A stretch of DNA of 64,000 nt from Zoogloeaceae bacterium G21618-S1 (GTDB lineage: Bacteria; Pseudomonadota; Gammaproteobacteria; Burkholderiales; Rhodocyclaceae): NCBI GenBank assembly GCA_027214125.1, contig JAPWHF010000002.1:310001-374000 (forward strand), in the 5' to 3' direction. Of this stretch, positions 33,180 to 42,916 are shown one piece after another. The stretch's first letter is position 1. Every line of letters starts with the position of its first letter. The translations under genes were made by a program, and so were the position numbers. Under the pieces are notes generated by a model, which searched no databases, was not told where the DNA came from, and saw only the letters and a list, made by a program, of their open reading frames with translations.

Positions 33180-33378
33180 GGATTTCTCCTAAGATTGTGT
33201 AGTTGAATCCCGGGGGTGGCCCGGGCCCGACTGACCTCTCAAGCCGAGAAGTTGTGGCAATTTTGCAAACCTTCGCGTCTTGCCGCAAGCACCCTGACTA
33301 AATACCGCCCGATCTCAGCGATGTTTGTTGCTTTTGCGCAACATCACCACACAATCCATGTTTCGGCACCCCTTGCGC
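33180..33378 (-). promoter_or_regulatory. Porin leader and promoter region
   Basis: This 199-nt spacer between tamA and the porin holds the porin promoter. A weak pair, TTGCGG (-35) and CAAAAT (-10) with 17-nt spacing, can be read on the minus strand around 33257-33286. An 11-nt palindrome (33279-33289) covers that -35, and a separate 6-bp hairpin lies at 33326-33343. No regulator can be named. Confidence 0.3.
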
Positions 33379-35115
33379 TCAGAACGCCACGGCAATCGCA
33401 AAATGCAGACGCACCGTCCGGTCGTCATGCCCATAGGCCAGATCGACGGCCAGCGGCCCCGCCGGGCTGCGCCAGCGTGCGCCAAGGCCATAGCCGGTCT
33501 TGAAGCGAAACGTCGGTCGCTCATCGGTCGCATTGCCCGCATCCACAAAGCCCGCGATACCCCACGCGTTGTCCAGCCAATGGACGTATTCGGCGCTCAC
33601 CGCTGCCATATAGCGCCCACCCACCGTGGCACTCCCCTCGGCCACACCCAGGCTTTGATAGGCATAGCCCCGCACACTCTGGGCTCCGCCGGTACGAAAC
33701 AGGAAGTCCTGCGGAATACCTTCGCGACTTGGCGCCAGCGTCATGCCACCATCGGCCCGCAGGATGAACACGTCCCGCTCACCCACCGGTTGATAGCGCA
33801 CAAGCCTGCCCGCCAGGCGGAGAAAATTCTGGTCAGACAAGGCGGCCTTGGCACCGCCGCCGATCTGTCCACTCACGACAAAACCTTCGCGCGGATCGAG
33901 CAGGTTGTCGACTTTGCGCCAGGTCCATGTCCAGTTGAGTGACAGCGCCTTGCGGTTCGACTCCTCAACGCCTTCGGGCGCATAGGTTTCACGCTGGAGC
34001 TTGAGCGCGAGATGGGTTTCGATGTCGTCGCGCTGGTGTTTGCGCGCAATGCCGATGGCGCTGTTGGTGATTTTCAGGCCCTGGGTATCGCTACGCTCTG
34101 ACAAGGCGCCGAAGCTGTCCTGGCGCCCGCCCCGCTCGGGCGGGAGAAACACATCGGCGTAGGCCAGCTGGTGACGTTGTTGCAGGCGTACACCCGTGGT
34201 CAGAATCCATCCCCGGCCGAGGAGGTTCGCATTGCGATAGGACGCCTCCGTACGGTAACCATTGTTACTACTGAAGCCGACACCCAAGCCAACCCGTTTG
34301 GGCGGCGCCTCGACAACACCGACATGGATCGGCACCTGATCGGGCGCTACATCTCGCGTGGCGACATTGACGACTACCGACGAGAAATAGGCGGTTGACT
34401 GCAGCACGCGCTGAAATTCGAGCAGGCGATCCAGATCATAGGGGTCGCCCGGCTCGATCAGGTTGTAGCGAGACACCAGATCGGCGGGATAGTCCTGAAG
34501 CCCCTCGATATTGAGCTGCCCCATGGTAAAGGCCGGGCCCGAATCGATCGTCACCGCCAGTCGTACCCGCGCCGTCTCTGGATCCACCTCGGCGCGCGTC
34601 TTCACCAGACGGGCGGCGGCAAAGTCGCGATACGCGACCGCATCCAGCAAATGCCCTTTGGCGCCATCCCAGTCCGCCTGCCGAAACGCGGCCCCGACCG
34701 GCAACTGCCACGATTGTTTGAGTTGATCTCGTCGATCGGCATGACGTGGATCAGCAAGCGTTCCCGAAAAAATGATATCCACCGCCGCGATTTCAGCGCG
34801 CGCTCCAAGCGTCACCTTAACTTCCATCGGCGAGCGGCCGTCGCCCACACGCGATACGGTCGGGGTGAAATAGCCCTCGGTGGCCAGCAAGGCGTCAATC
34901 TCTTTGCGGGTACGGCGAATCAGCGCTTGCCGCTCGCGGTCATCAGCAGCATCCGGCAAGGCATCTTCGCGCAGCGTGCTCAAATGGGTCATTAACAGGT
35001 CACGGACGGCCTCCGGCGCATCCAGCGCAATGGGCGCGGCAGCGTAGCTGGCGGTGGCGAAACACCCGCAAAGCCCAACCACCCAGCGACACGCGGATCG
35101 AAAAATTGTGTTCAT
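33379..35115 (-). CDS. tamA: Autotransporter assembly complex protein TamA (Omp85 family)
   Basis: A 578-residue outer-membrane Omp85 protein. The signal peptide spans about residues 1-26 (cleavage after SYA). Three POTRA-like domains follow to about residue 260, for example EIDALLATEGYFTPTVS, then the surface-antigen barrel, with the conserved LFRTGGAQSVRGYAYQSLG lid-loop motif and a C-terminal strand LHFAIAVAF. Size matches TamA (about 570-600) rather than BamA (about 770-800). The ATG at 35115 gives a proper signal peptide, whereas the open frame extends to 35160. TamA normally works with TamB, but no tamB gene follows here: the next gene is the porin. Confidence 0.9.
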   Translation of the reverse strand: MNTIFRSACRWVVGLCGCFATASYAAAPIALDAPEAVRDLLMTHLSTLREDALPDAADDRERQALIRRTRKEIDALLATEGYFTPTVSRVGDGRSPMEVKVTLGARAEIAAVDIIFSGTLADPRHADRRDQLKQSWQLPVGAAFRQADWDGAKGHLLDAVAYRDFAAARLVKTRAEVDPETARVRLAVTIDSGPAFTMGQLNIEGLQDYPADLVSRYNLIEPGDPYDLDRLLEFQRVLQSTAYFSSVVVNVATRDVAPDQVPIHVGVVEAPPKRVGLGVGFSSNNGYRTEASYRNANLLGRGWILTTGVRLQQRHQLAYADVFLPPERGGRQDSFGALSERSDTQGLKITNSAIGIARKHQRDDIETHLALKLQRETYAPEGVEESNRKALSLNWTWTWRKVDNLLDPREGFVVSGQIGGGAKAALSDQNFLRLAGRLVRYQPVGERDVFILRADGGMTLAPSREGIPQDFLFRTGGAQSVRGYAYQSLGVAEGSATVGGRYMAAVSAEYVHWLDNAWGIAGFVDAGNATDERPTFRFKTGYGLGARWRSPAGPLAVDLAYGHDDRTVRLHFAIAVAF

Positions 35116-35158
35116 GGCGCCATTGTAGAGCGTCGCCTCAATTGCAACGGACTGACGC

Positions 35159-35180
35159 AAAAAAGCGGCCCGAAGGCCGC
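35159..35180 (-). terminator. Rho-independent terminator of the livK-type gene
   Basis: On the minus strand a 6-bp GC stem (35165-35170 with 35175-35180) with a TTCG tetraloop is followed by six T residues (35159-35164). It lies 25 nt after the stop of the binding-protein gene. Confidence 0.85.
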
Positions 35181-35205
35181 CTCTTTACAGGGAGCAGTCC
35201 CGGTC

Positions 35206-36396
35206 TTACTGCACCGTTTCCATCACCGTCCATTCACCGCCTTTCACCTGATACAGCGTGATACCGCCAGACTTGAGGTCGCCCTTTTCGTCGTACGCAA
35301 TATTGCTGGAGGTGATACCCGTAAACTGAATCGCCGCCAGCTTCGGCAGATAGGCACTCGGCTCGGCCGATCCGGCCTGCTTCATGGCCTCAACCATGGC
35401 GCGGGTCGCGTCATAGGCGTAGGGAGAATAAATTTCCACATCCGAATTGAACTTGGCCTTGTAACGCGCGGCGTAGTCGGTGCCACCCGGCATTTGCTCA
35501 AGCGGCACACCGGCCAGCGAGGCAATGGCGCCTTCGGCAGCATCACCACCAAGGCTCACGAAGGTCGGCGATTTGACCATCTCGCCGCCCATGAACTTGG
35601 CGTCGATACCCAGCTGCTTGATCTGCTTGACCATCGGGCCGGCCTGCGCGTCCGCACCGCCGTAGTAAATGAGGTCGGGCGCAGTGCCTTTGATGTTGGT
35701 CAGGATAGCAGTGAAGTCCGTTGCCTTATCGTTGGTGAATTCGCGTTTGACGATCTCACCACCGGCGGCCTTGACAGCTTTTTCGAACTCGTCGGCCAGA
35801 CCCTGACCATAGGCGGTACGGTCATCGATGATGGCGACTTTCTTGGCCTGCAGCTTTTCAACCGCAAACTTGCCAGCCACCGAGCCCTGCTGGGTATCGG
35901 AGGTCATGGCGCGGAAGGTGGTCTTGTAGCCCTGAGCGGTATACACCGGCGAGGTCGCCATGGCGATCTGCGGGATGCCTGCGTCTGAATAGACCTTGGA
36001 TGCGGGGATCGAGGTGCCCGAGTTGAAGTGACCGATCATGCCGTTGATGCCTTCGTCGACCAGCTTCTGAGCCACGGAGGTGCCGGTTTTCGGGTCGGCC
36101 ATGTCGTCTTCGGACATCAGCTCAAAACGCACCGGCTTGTCGCCGAACATGGGTTTGCTCGCGTTGGCCTCGTCCACCGCCAGCACCACGCCGTTCTGCA
36201 TCTCCTTGCCGTAGTGCGCTTGCGGGCCGGTCAGCGGTGCAGCAAAGCCGAGCTTCACGACCATCTCAGCGACCGGGGCCGGTGCGGCCGGCGCTGCAGC
36301 AGTGGCCGGCGCCTTGGCCTCTTCCTTGCCGCAGGCACTGACCAGGGCTGCTGCAACTGCCAGCGCCGACAGTTTGATCATCATTCTACGTTCCAC
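35206..36396 (-). CDS. Branched-chain amino acid-type ABC transporter substrate-binding lipoprotein (LivK-like)
   Basis: A 396-residue type I periplasmic binding protein. It has a lipoprotein signal with lipobox VSAC (Cys about residue 22), an Ala/Pro-rich linker, and then VVKLGFAAPLTGPQAHYGKE, the standard opening of LivJ/LivK-like receptors. The ligand-binding halves include SGTSIPASKVYSDAGIPQIA and AYDATRAMVEAM. The GTG at 36396 is preferred: AGGAG lies 8 nt upstream, while ATGs at 36384 and 36381 are too distant from it. No livHMGF genes are adjacent, so it is an orphan receptor in this window. The ligand could be Leu/Ile/Val or another compound, since the family is broad. A terminator follows. 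Confidence 0.9.
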   Translation of the reverse strand: MERRMMIKLSALAVAAALVSACGKEEAKAPATAAAPAAPAPVAEMVVKLGFAAPLTGPQAHYGKEMQNGVVLAVDEANASKPMFGDKPVRFELMSEDDMADPKTGTSVAQKLVDEGINGMIGHFNSGTSIPASKVYSDAGIPQIAMATSPVYTAQGYKTTFRAMTSDTQQGSVAGKFAVEKLQAKKVAIIDDRTAYGQGLADEFEKAVKAAGGEIVKREFTNDKATDFTAILTNIKGTAPDLIYYGGADAQAGPMVKQIKQLGIDAKFMGGEMVKSPTFVSLGGDAAEGAIASLAGVPLEQMPGGTDYAARYKAKFNSDVEIYSPYAYDATRAMVEAMKQAGSAEPSAYLPKLAAIQFTGITSSNIAYDEKGDLKSGGITLYQVKGGEWTVMETVQ

Positions 36397-36554
36397 GGGG
36401 TCGTCTCCTTGTTTTGTCGTGGTTCAGTACAAACGGCCAGTGGCGCCGTGTTGGCGCCCTTCCGTCTCATCATGGATGCTTGGGCCATGCCCCAGTTCCG
36501 GGCCATGACAGCCCGTGCATTCGCGCGCAACAGTCAGCATATCGCTGACGCATA

Positions 36555-39500
36555 TCAATTGGAAATTGCCATCAAGCTGGCATTGCCGCCCGCGGCGGCG
36601 GTGTTGATGCTTACGGTACGCTCAATCACCAACCGGGTCAGATCGTAGGCAATCGACGGGCACAGCAACGACACGATGGGACCCGGCCGATCCGCCAACT
36701 GACGACGCAGGTCGTCGGCGGGCGCCGCGTCGCCATCGAACAGCAGCACCTCGAAAGGCGCGGCCATGACATCGGCCACCACACTCACCCGCTCGCGCAC
36801 CGGCGCGGGCAAAGCGTTGACCATCGTCTCCAGCCCCGGCCGCGCGGCCAGCGCAATCCGGCTGCCCGTGGCCAGCGTGGCGGCAATCTGATGCAGCCAG
36901 GCGGCGTTGGTCTCGGCCACGCCGGCCAGTTGCGTGCGCGGCAGGAAACGCATCCGGTTGTCTTCGCCGGTCGGGCCGGTCATCACCAGCTCGCGCCCGG
37001 CCATGCTGGCTTGACGGTAAGCGTCGAAATGGTCGAGAAGCAGAACCACCTCATCGCCGCTGACGAACGCCCGCGCCGGGCCGTCCAGCCACTCGGCAAA
37101 CGCCGTCAGCACCGGATCGGCGACAGGCGCCAGCACGGCGGCATCGTGCGGCGCAGCGGCACCGCGCACCAGCCGATGCAGATACAAGGGCCCGCCCGCC
37201 TTCGGACCGGTGCCCGACAGCCCCTCGCCGCCGAAGGGCTGCACGCCAACCACCGCGCCGATGATGTTGCGGTTGATATAGATGTTGCCGACATGTGCCC
37301 GACCGGCGACAAAGGCGATCGTCTCGTCAATGCGGGAGTGCACCCCCAGCGTCAGGCCATAACCAGTGTCGTTGATCGCATCGACCAGCACACCGAGATC
37401 CTGCGCGCGATAGCGCAGCACATGCAGCACCGGACCAAACACCTCGCGCTTGAGACTGGCCAGCGAGGTGATCTCGATGAGCGTTGGCGCCATGAAGGTG
37501 CCGGTGGCGCAGGCCTCAGGCAAGGGCATGGCCGAGCATTCGTAACGATCACGCATCGACGCCACATGGGCTTCGAGCTGGTCGCGCGCTGCGGCGTCGA
37601 TGACCGGGCCAACGTCATTGCGCACATCCTCCGGCGAGCCGATGCGCAGTTCGGCCACCGCCCCCTTGAGCATGCTCAGGGTGCGATCATAGATTTCATC
37701 TTGCAGGCACAGCACACGCAGCGCCGAGCAGCGCTGCCCGGCGGAATCGTAGCTTGAGGCGATCACGTCGGCCACGACCTGCTCCGGCAAGGCGGTTGAA
37801 TCGACGATCAAGGCGTTCTGACCGCCGGTCTCGGCGATGAGTGGAATGTCGCCGCCACGCTGGGCCAGTGTGCGTTGAATCAGACGCGCGACCTCGGTCG
37901 AGCCGGTGAACATCACGCCGCTGGTGCGTGAATCAGCCACCAGGCCAGCACCAACCACTTCGCCGGTGCCCGGCAAAAACTGCAAGGCCGCCAACGGGAC
38001 GCCAGCGGCGTGCAACAATGCCACCGCCTGCGCCGCAATCAAAGGGGTTTGCTCAGCCGGTTTGGCCAACACCGGGTTGCCGGCGGCCAAGGCCGCGGCC
38101 ACCTGACCGGTGAAGATAGCCAGCGGAAAATTCCATGGGCTGATGCACACCACCGGGCCGAGCGGCGGATGCGCCACTGGATCGAAATGGTCGGCCGCCT
38201 GGCGAGCGTAGTAGCGGCAAAAGTCGACCGCCTCGCGAATTTCGGAGATCGCGTTGGCGTAGGTCTTGCCCGCCTCACGAACGATCAGTGCGATCAGTTC
38301 AGGGGCGCCGGCCTCCATGGCATCGGCGGCAGCAAACAGCATAGCGGCACGCTGTGGGGCCGGGATGGCGGCCCATTCGGGCGCGACTTCGGCAGCAGCA
38401 GCCAGCGCGGCCTGGACCGTGACGGCATCTGCTTCAATGACCGTGCCGACCACGTCATCGCGGCGCGCCGGGTTGGTGACATCCAGCGAGGGGCCACCCG
38501 CTGTCGCACCGACCACCATGGGCTGCACATGCACGGGCGTGGCACGCGACACCTCTAGCGCCACGGCCAGGCGCGCGCGAACCGACTCGCTGGAGAGGTC
38601 GAACCCCATCGAATTCGCACGCGCGGCGCCATACAGGTCACGCGGCAGCGCAATCGCCGGATGCGGCGCGCCGGCCAAACGCGCGGCAACCTCGATCGGG
38701 TCGGCGATCAACTCGTCGACCGGCACGTTCTCATCCACGATTCGGTTCACAAAGCTGGAGTTGGCGCCGTTCTCAAGCAGACGTCGCACCAGGTAGGCGA
38801 GCAGCGTTTCATGGCTGCCGACCGGCGCGTAAATGCGCACCAAGCGGCCCATTTTGCCAGCACCAACTACCTGGTCATACAGGGTCTCGCCCATGCCGTG
38901 CAGGCACTGGAACTCGTAGTCGCCAACGTGGTAGTTGCCTTCGGCCATGTGATACACCGCCGCCAGCGTGTGCGCATTGTGGGTGGCAAATTGCGGATAC
39001 ACCGCATCTCGCGCCGCCAGCAGCTTGCGGGAACACGCCAGGTAAGACACATCGGTGTAAGCCTTGCGGGTATACACCGGGTAACCTGGCAGCCCATCAA
39101 TCTGTGCACGCTTGATCTCGCTATCCCAATAGGCGCCTTTGACCAGACGGATCATCAAGCGGTGACCACTGCGGCGGGCCAGATCAATGATGAAGTCGAG
39201 CACGGCGGGCGCGCGCTTCTGGTAGGCCTGCACCACAAACCCGATCCCGTCCCAGCCGGCCAGATCGGGGTCGAGCGCGAGGGCTTCGAGCAGATCGAGC
39301 GAGGCGTCGAGGCGGTCGGCCTCTTCGGCGTCGATATTGAGACCGATGTTGTAGCCCTTGGCCAGCAGGCACAGGGCTTTCAGGCGCGGCAACAGTTCGC
39401 GCATGAAGCGATCACGCTGGGACCACACATAGCGCGGGTGCAAGGCCGAGAGCTTGACCGAAATACCATTGCCGTCCACCACCCCACGCTGACCGGCGTC

Positions 39501-40220
39501 CTGGCCGATCGCGTGGATGGCGTTCTCATAATCACGGGTGTATCGCTCTGCGTCGGCGGCGGTCGTGGCCGCTTCGCCCAGCATGTCGAAGGAGTAGCGA
39601 TAGCCACGCTTCTCGCAGGCCTTGGCGCGGGTGATCGCTTCGTCGATATCCTGCCCGGTCACAAACTGCTCGCCGAGCATGCGCATCGCCAGATCCATGC
39701 CCTTGCGAATCAACGGCTCACCGCCGCGGGCAACGATCCGATTCAGCGCCGCGCCGAGCCGCTTGTCGCTATTTGTGGACACCAAGCGCCCGGTTACCAG
39801 GAGCCCCCAGGTGGCGGCATTGACGAACAGGGACGGGCTTTGGCCAATGTGTGCACGCCAGTCGCCACGGGCGATCTTGTCGCGAATCAGCTTGTCGGCG
39901 GTGGCGCGATCGGGCACGCGCAGCAATGCTTCGGCCAGACACATCAAGGCCACGCCCTCCTGACTGGAGAGCGAGAACTCCTTCATCAGCGCATCCACGC
40001 CGCTGGAGCGGGTGCGCTTCTCGCGCAGGCCGACAACTAACTTGCGAGCCAGCGTATGAATCTGCGCACCCAATTTGGCGTCTGTCCGGGCCGCCGCCAC
40101 CAACACCGGCACACAATCCGGCTCAGGCGTCCGGTAAGCCGCATCAATTGCCAGACGCAGGTCGCCGCGATCTTCCGGCGTCAGCGCCGCCGCTTCGCGG
40201 CTTTGGGGTGACAGGGCCAT
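36555..40220 (-). CDS. putA: Bifunctional proline dehydrogenase / L-glutamate-gamma-semialdehyde dehydrogenase
   Basis: The 1221-residue enzyme oxidises proline to glutamate in two channelled steps at the membrane surface. The FAD-dependent proline dehydrogenase barrel spans about residues 170-480 (including GFVVQAYQKRA and RLVKGAYWDSEIKRAQ). The NAD-dependent aldehyde dehydrogenase spans about 540-1010, with ISPWNFPLAIF, ETGGQNALI and catalytic Cys831 in AGQRCSALR. A C-terminal ALDH-like domain completes it. Unlike E. coli PutA it has no N-terminal ribbon-helix-helix DNA-binding domain, so it is bifunctional and does not repress itself. AAGGAG lies 6 nt before the ATG at 40220. It is transcribed alone; a hairpin at 40312-40327 lies in its upstream region. 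Confidence 0.96.
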   Translation of the reverse strand: MALSPQSREAAALTPEDRGDLRLAIDAAYRTPEPDCVPVLVAAARTDAKLGAQIHTLARKLVVGLREKRTRSSGVDALMKEFSLSSQEGVALMCLAEALLRVPDRATADKLIRDKIARGDWRAHIGQSPSLFVNAATWGLLVTGRLVSTNSDKRLGAALNRIVARGGEPLIRKGMDLAMRMLGEQFVTGQDIDEAITRAKACEKRGYRYSFDMLGEAATTAADAERYTRDYENAIHAIGQDAGQRGVVDGNGISVKLSALHPRYVWSQRDRFMRELLPRLKALCLLAKGYNIGLNIDAEEADRLDASLDLLEALALDPDLAGWDGIGFVVQAYQKRAPAVLDFIIDLARRSGHRLMIRLVKGAYWDSEIKRAQIDGLPGYPVYTRKAYTDVSYLACSRKLLAARDAVYPQFATHNAHTLAAVYHMAEGNYHVGDYEFQCLHGMGETLYDQVVGAGKMGRLVRIYAPVGSHETLLAYLVRRLLENGANSSFVNRIVDENVPVDELIADPIEVAARLAGAPHPAIALPRDLYGAARANSMGFDLSSESVRARLAVALEVSRATPVHVQPMVVGATAGGPSLDVTNPARRDDVVGTVIEADAVTVQAALAAAAEVAPEWAAIPAPQRAAMLFAAADAMEAGAPELIALIVREAGKTYANAISEIREAVDFCRYYARQAADHFDPVAHPPLGPVVCISPWNFPLAIFTGQVAAALAAGNPVLAKPAEQTPLIAAQAVALLHAAGVPLAALQFLPGTGEVVGAGLVADSRTSGVMFTGSTEVARLIQRTLAQRGGDIPLIAETGGQNALIVDSTALPEQVVADVIASSYDSAGQRCSALRVLCLQDEIYDRTLSMLKGAVAELRIGSPEDVRNDVGPVIDAAARDQLEAHVASMRDRYECSAMPLPEACATGTFMAPTLIEITSLASLKREVFGPVLHVLRYRAQDLGVLVDAINDTGYGLTLGVHSRIDETIAFVAGRAHVGNIYINRNIIGAVVGVQPFGGEGLSGTGPKAGGPLYLHRLVRGAAAPHDAAVLAPVADPVLTAFAEWLDGPARAFVSGDEVVLLLDHFDAYRQASMAGRELVMTGPTGEDNRMRFLPRTQLAGVAETNAAWLHQIAATLATGSRIALAARPGLETMVNALPAPVRERVSVVADVMAAPFEVLLFDGDAAPADDLRRQLADRPGPIVSLLCPSIAYDLTRLVIERTVSINTAAAGGNASLMAISN

Positions 40221-40444
40221 GCAAGACTCCTTTGGACCGGCTTCGTCATTGCGATGCCTGGCGTGACACGGATTGGTGCAAACAGACGGCGGCACACGGC
40301 CATCAAACCTAGGAGTCTAAGGACTCCCAGCCCGCAGGTAAATCAACTCAGGGGCTCATTTGAGTGTCTTGGCAACCCTGTTTCACCGGCGCATCAAGAA
40401 AGGAAAATTCGCCCTCAGTGACACCACCTCACGCAAGGTCGCGC

Positions 40445-40475
40445 AAAAAAAAACCGCGGCCAAATCGGGCCGCGG
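40445..40475 (-). terminator. Rho-independent terminator after fbp
   Basis: A GC-rich 8-bp stem (40454-40461 with 40468-40475) is followed on the minus strand by nine T residues (40445-40453). It lies 25 nt after the fbp stop. The remaining part of the 40221-40499 spacer holds the putA promoter region and no gene. Confidence 0.9.
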
Positions 40476-40499
40476 TGCTTGGTCGCCAAGCGTGTGAAA

Positions 40500-41501
40500 T
40501 CACGCTTCTGCGTGGTAGCGGGAGACCCGCTCGACCTCGTTTCTCGAGCCCAGAATCACCGGAACACGCTGGTGCAGCTTGTGCGGCTGAATATCCATAA
40601 TGCGCTCGTGGCCCGTGGTCGCCGCGCCACCGGCCTGCTCGACGAGCATCGCCATCGGATTGGCCTCGTACATCAGACGAAGCTTGCCTCCCTGGGCACG
40701 ACATTTGTCGTCCACCGGGTACATGAACACACCACCACGGGTGAGGATGCGATGCACGTCGGCCACCATCGAAGCTACCCATCGCATATTGAAGTCGCGT
40801 CCGCGCGGACCGTTCTTGCCTTCCTGCATTTCGCCGACGTAACGCTTGATCGGTGCCTCCCAGAAGCGCGCATTGGACGCATTGATCGCGAACTCCTGAG
40901 TATCCACCGGCACCGTCATGAACGGATGGGTGTAAATGAAGCTCCCCATCTCGCGATCAAGTGTAAAGCCGTGAACGCCATCACCGACCGTGAGAATCAG
41001 CTGCGTGGATGGGCCGTAAAGTGCATAGCCTGCCGCCACCTGATCGCGCCCCGCTTGCAGAAAATCGGCTTCAGCCGGCTCAACGCAACCTTCGGGGCAA
41101 CGCAGCACCGAAAAGATGGTGCCGACCGAAATATTCACATCGATATTGGACGAGCCGTCGAGCGGATCGAACAGCAGCAGGTAGCCGCCCTTGGGGAACT
41201 CGCGCGGGATCGGCCGCACGTCCTCGACCTCTTCCGAGGCCATGCCGGCCAGGTGGCCACCCCACTCGTTGGCCTGGATCAGAATTTCGTTCGCAATCAC
41301 ATCGAGTTTCTTCTGCGCCTCGCCCTGCACGTTATCCGAGCCCGCTTCGCCCAACACGCCGGCCAGTGCGCCTTTCGAAACATTGACGCTGATCGCCTTG
41401 ACCGCCCGTGCCACCACTTCAATCAACAGGCGCAAATCGGCGGTGGTGCGCCCGGCGCGCTGTTGTTCGATGAGGAACTGGGTGAGCGAAATTCGTTGCA
41501 T
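40500..41501 (-). CDS. fbp: Class 1 fructose-1,6-bisphosphatase
   Basis: The 333-residue Mg-dependent enzyme hydrolyses fructose-1,6-bisphosphate to fructose-6-phosphate in gluconeogenesis. The active-site signature is [22 protein letters not shown] (near residue 110-131); [10 protein letters not shown] and [12 protein letters not shown] near the C-terminus bind the sugar phosphate. Length matches the class (about 330-340). GGAG sits 8 nt before the ATG. It is monocistronic, ending in a strong terminator, and is divergent from dadA with a 146-nt spacer. The neighbouring putA and dadA also feed carbon from amino acids, which fits gluconeogenic growth. Confidence 0.96.
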   Translation of the reverse strand: MQRISLTQFLIEQQRAGRTTADLRLLIEVVARAVKAISVNVSKGALAGVLGEAGSDNVQGEAQKKLDVIANEILIQANEWGGHLAGMASEEVEDVRPIPREFPKGGYLLLFDPLDGSSNIDVNISVGTIFSVLRCPEGCVEPAEADFLQAGRDQVAAGYALYGPSTQLILTVGDGVHGFTLDREMGSFIYTHPFMTVPVDTQEFAINASNARFWEAPIKRYVGEMQEGKNGPRGRDFNMRWVASMVADVHRILTRGGVFMYPVDDKCRAQGGKLRLMYEANPMAMLVEQAGGAATTGHERIMDIQPHKLHQRVPVILGSRNEVERVSRYHAEA

Positions 41502-41647
41502 GGAACTGACTCCAAGGGGGGTTCATGTGTCGTGACTGGCGAATTATCCCGTTTTCGGCGCTTCACTGCACGTTGGCGGTATCATTCCGGCTCGCTCCCG
41601 ACGCCAGCGTCGGTGCCAACTCTCCAAAAGCGCACACGATTCCCCGA

Positions 41648-42913
41648 ATGCACGTCATGGTTCTGGGCGCCGGCCTGGCCGGCGTCACCTCCGCCTGGTA
41701 TCTGAACAAAGCCGGCTACGACGTGACCGTTGTCGAGCGCCAGAGCGCGCCGGCCATGGAGACCAGCTTCGCCAACGGTGGGCAGATTTCGGTCAGCCAT
41801 CCCGAACCCTGGGCCAATCCGTCGGCACCGATGACCGTGCTGCGCTGGCTGGGAGATGACGCCGCGCCGCTGCGCTTCCGGCCGAGGGCCGACTGGCGTC
41901 AGTGGCTGTGGAGCGCCGCGTTTTTGCGCGAATGCCTGCCTTGGCGCACCGATCGCAACACGGCCGCCATCGCGGCCCTCGCCCGCTACAGCCGTGCGCA
42001 ACTGCACGCCTTGCGCGATGAAAGCGGCATCGACTATCGCCACCAGCAAAAGGGCATTCTCCACCTGTTTTTTGGTGCAAATGAAGCCGGCGTCCCGGCA
42101 AACCGAGCCAAGGCATTGGCCCAGCTTGGCATCATCACAGAAGCCTGCGACCTGGCCCGCTGCCTGGCCATCGAGCCCGCCCTCGGCCAACTGCCGGTCA
42201 CACCCAGCGGTGCGCTCTACGCGCCCGACGACGAATCTGGCGACGCCCATGGCTTCACCGTGGCGCTCACACAGGCTTTGCTGGCCAAAGGGGTGACATT
42301 TCGCTACGACACCCCCATTGAACGCCTTCATCACGAAGGCGGACGCGTCACCGGCATTGAAGTCGCCACGGCCGACGGGCGAACCGAACGCCTCGACGCC
42401 AACGCCTACGTCGTCTGCCTGGGGAGCTACAGCCCGTTGGTGGTGGCCCCGCTGGGGGAGTACCTGCCGGTGTATCCGGTCAAAGGGTATTCGGTGACAC
42501 TGCCAGTGATCGACCCGACCCTTTGCCCCGAAGTAAGCCTGACCGACGAAGCACGACGAATCGTCTGCTCACGCTTTGACAACCAGCTTCGGGTGGCGGG
42601 TACGGCTGAGTTGAACGGCTACGATCTGACGATCGACGCAGCCCGTTGCCGCAATCTGCTCGATTGGGTCAGCCAGAACTTCCCGGGCGCAACCGACTTG
42701 TCAGCTTCGGAACCCTGGTGTGGCCTGCGCCCCTCGACACCCAGCAACCGCCCGCTCATCGGCAAGGGCAAGATGATCAACCTGTATTACAACACCGGCC
42801 ACGGATCGCTGGGCTGGACGCTGGCCTGCGGCTCGGCAGCAGCGTTGGCCGACCTGATGTCGGGCACTCCGCCAGAACCGGCCTTCCCCTTTCTCGCGGC
42901 ACGCTTCGACTAG
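41648..42913 (+). CDS. dadA: D-amino acid dehydrogenase (small subunit type, FAD-dependent)
   Basis: A 421-residue flavoprotein of the DAO family that oxidatively deaminates D-amino acids (typically D-Ala) and passes electrons to the quinone pool at the inner membrane. The N-terminal dinucleotide-binding loop is VLGAGLAGVTSAWYL with the acidic end in VVERQSAPAMETSFANGG. VYPVKGYSVTLP and the C-terminal NTGHGSLGWTLACGSA are characteristic of DadA. The ATG at 41648 gives the conserved start; extension to 41525 adds an unconserved tail. No alanine racemase (dadX) is adjacent. It converges on the hemerythrin gene, with only 3 nt between stops. Confidence 0.93.
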   Translation: MHVMVLGAGLAGVTSAWYLNKAGYDVTVVERQSAPAMETSFANGGQISVSHPEPWANPSAPMTVLRWLGDDAAPLRFRPRADWRQWLWSAAFLRECLPWRTDRNTAAIAALARYSRAQLHALRDESGIDYRHQQKGILHLFFGANEAGVPANRAKALAQLGIITEACDLARCLAIEPALGQLPVTPSGALYAPDDESGDAHGFTVALTQALLAKGVTFRYDTPIERLHHEGGRVTGIEVATADGRTERLDANAYVVCLGSYSPLVVAPLGEYLPVYPVKGYSVTLPVIDPTLCPEVSLTDEARRIVCSRFDNQLRVAGTAELNGYDLTIDAARCRNLLDWVSQNFPGATDLSASEPWCGLRPSTPSNRPLIGKGKMINLYYNTGHGSLGWTLACGSAAALADLMSGTPPEPAFPFLAARFD

Positions 42914-42916
42914 GAT

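Noticed and set aside
32124-33206. Plus-strand 360-codon open frame covering the porin gene
   Set aside because: Longer than the porin itself, but the porin has a signal peptide, strong Shine-Dalgarno and a barrel end, while the plus frame is a Val-rich artefact of biased codons.
36442-36458. GGCGCC inverted repeat upstream of the livK-type gene as a terminator for putA
   Set aside because: Six-bp stem without a U-tract on either strand; it lies outside a clear terminator position and may be only a GC-rich dyad.
38661-40040. Plus-strand 459-codon open frame opposite putA
   Set aside because: Antisense shadow of the proline dehydrogenase domain; no ribosome-binding site or domain.
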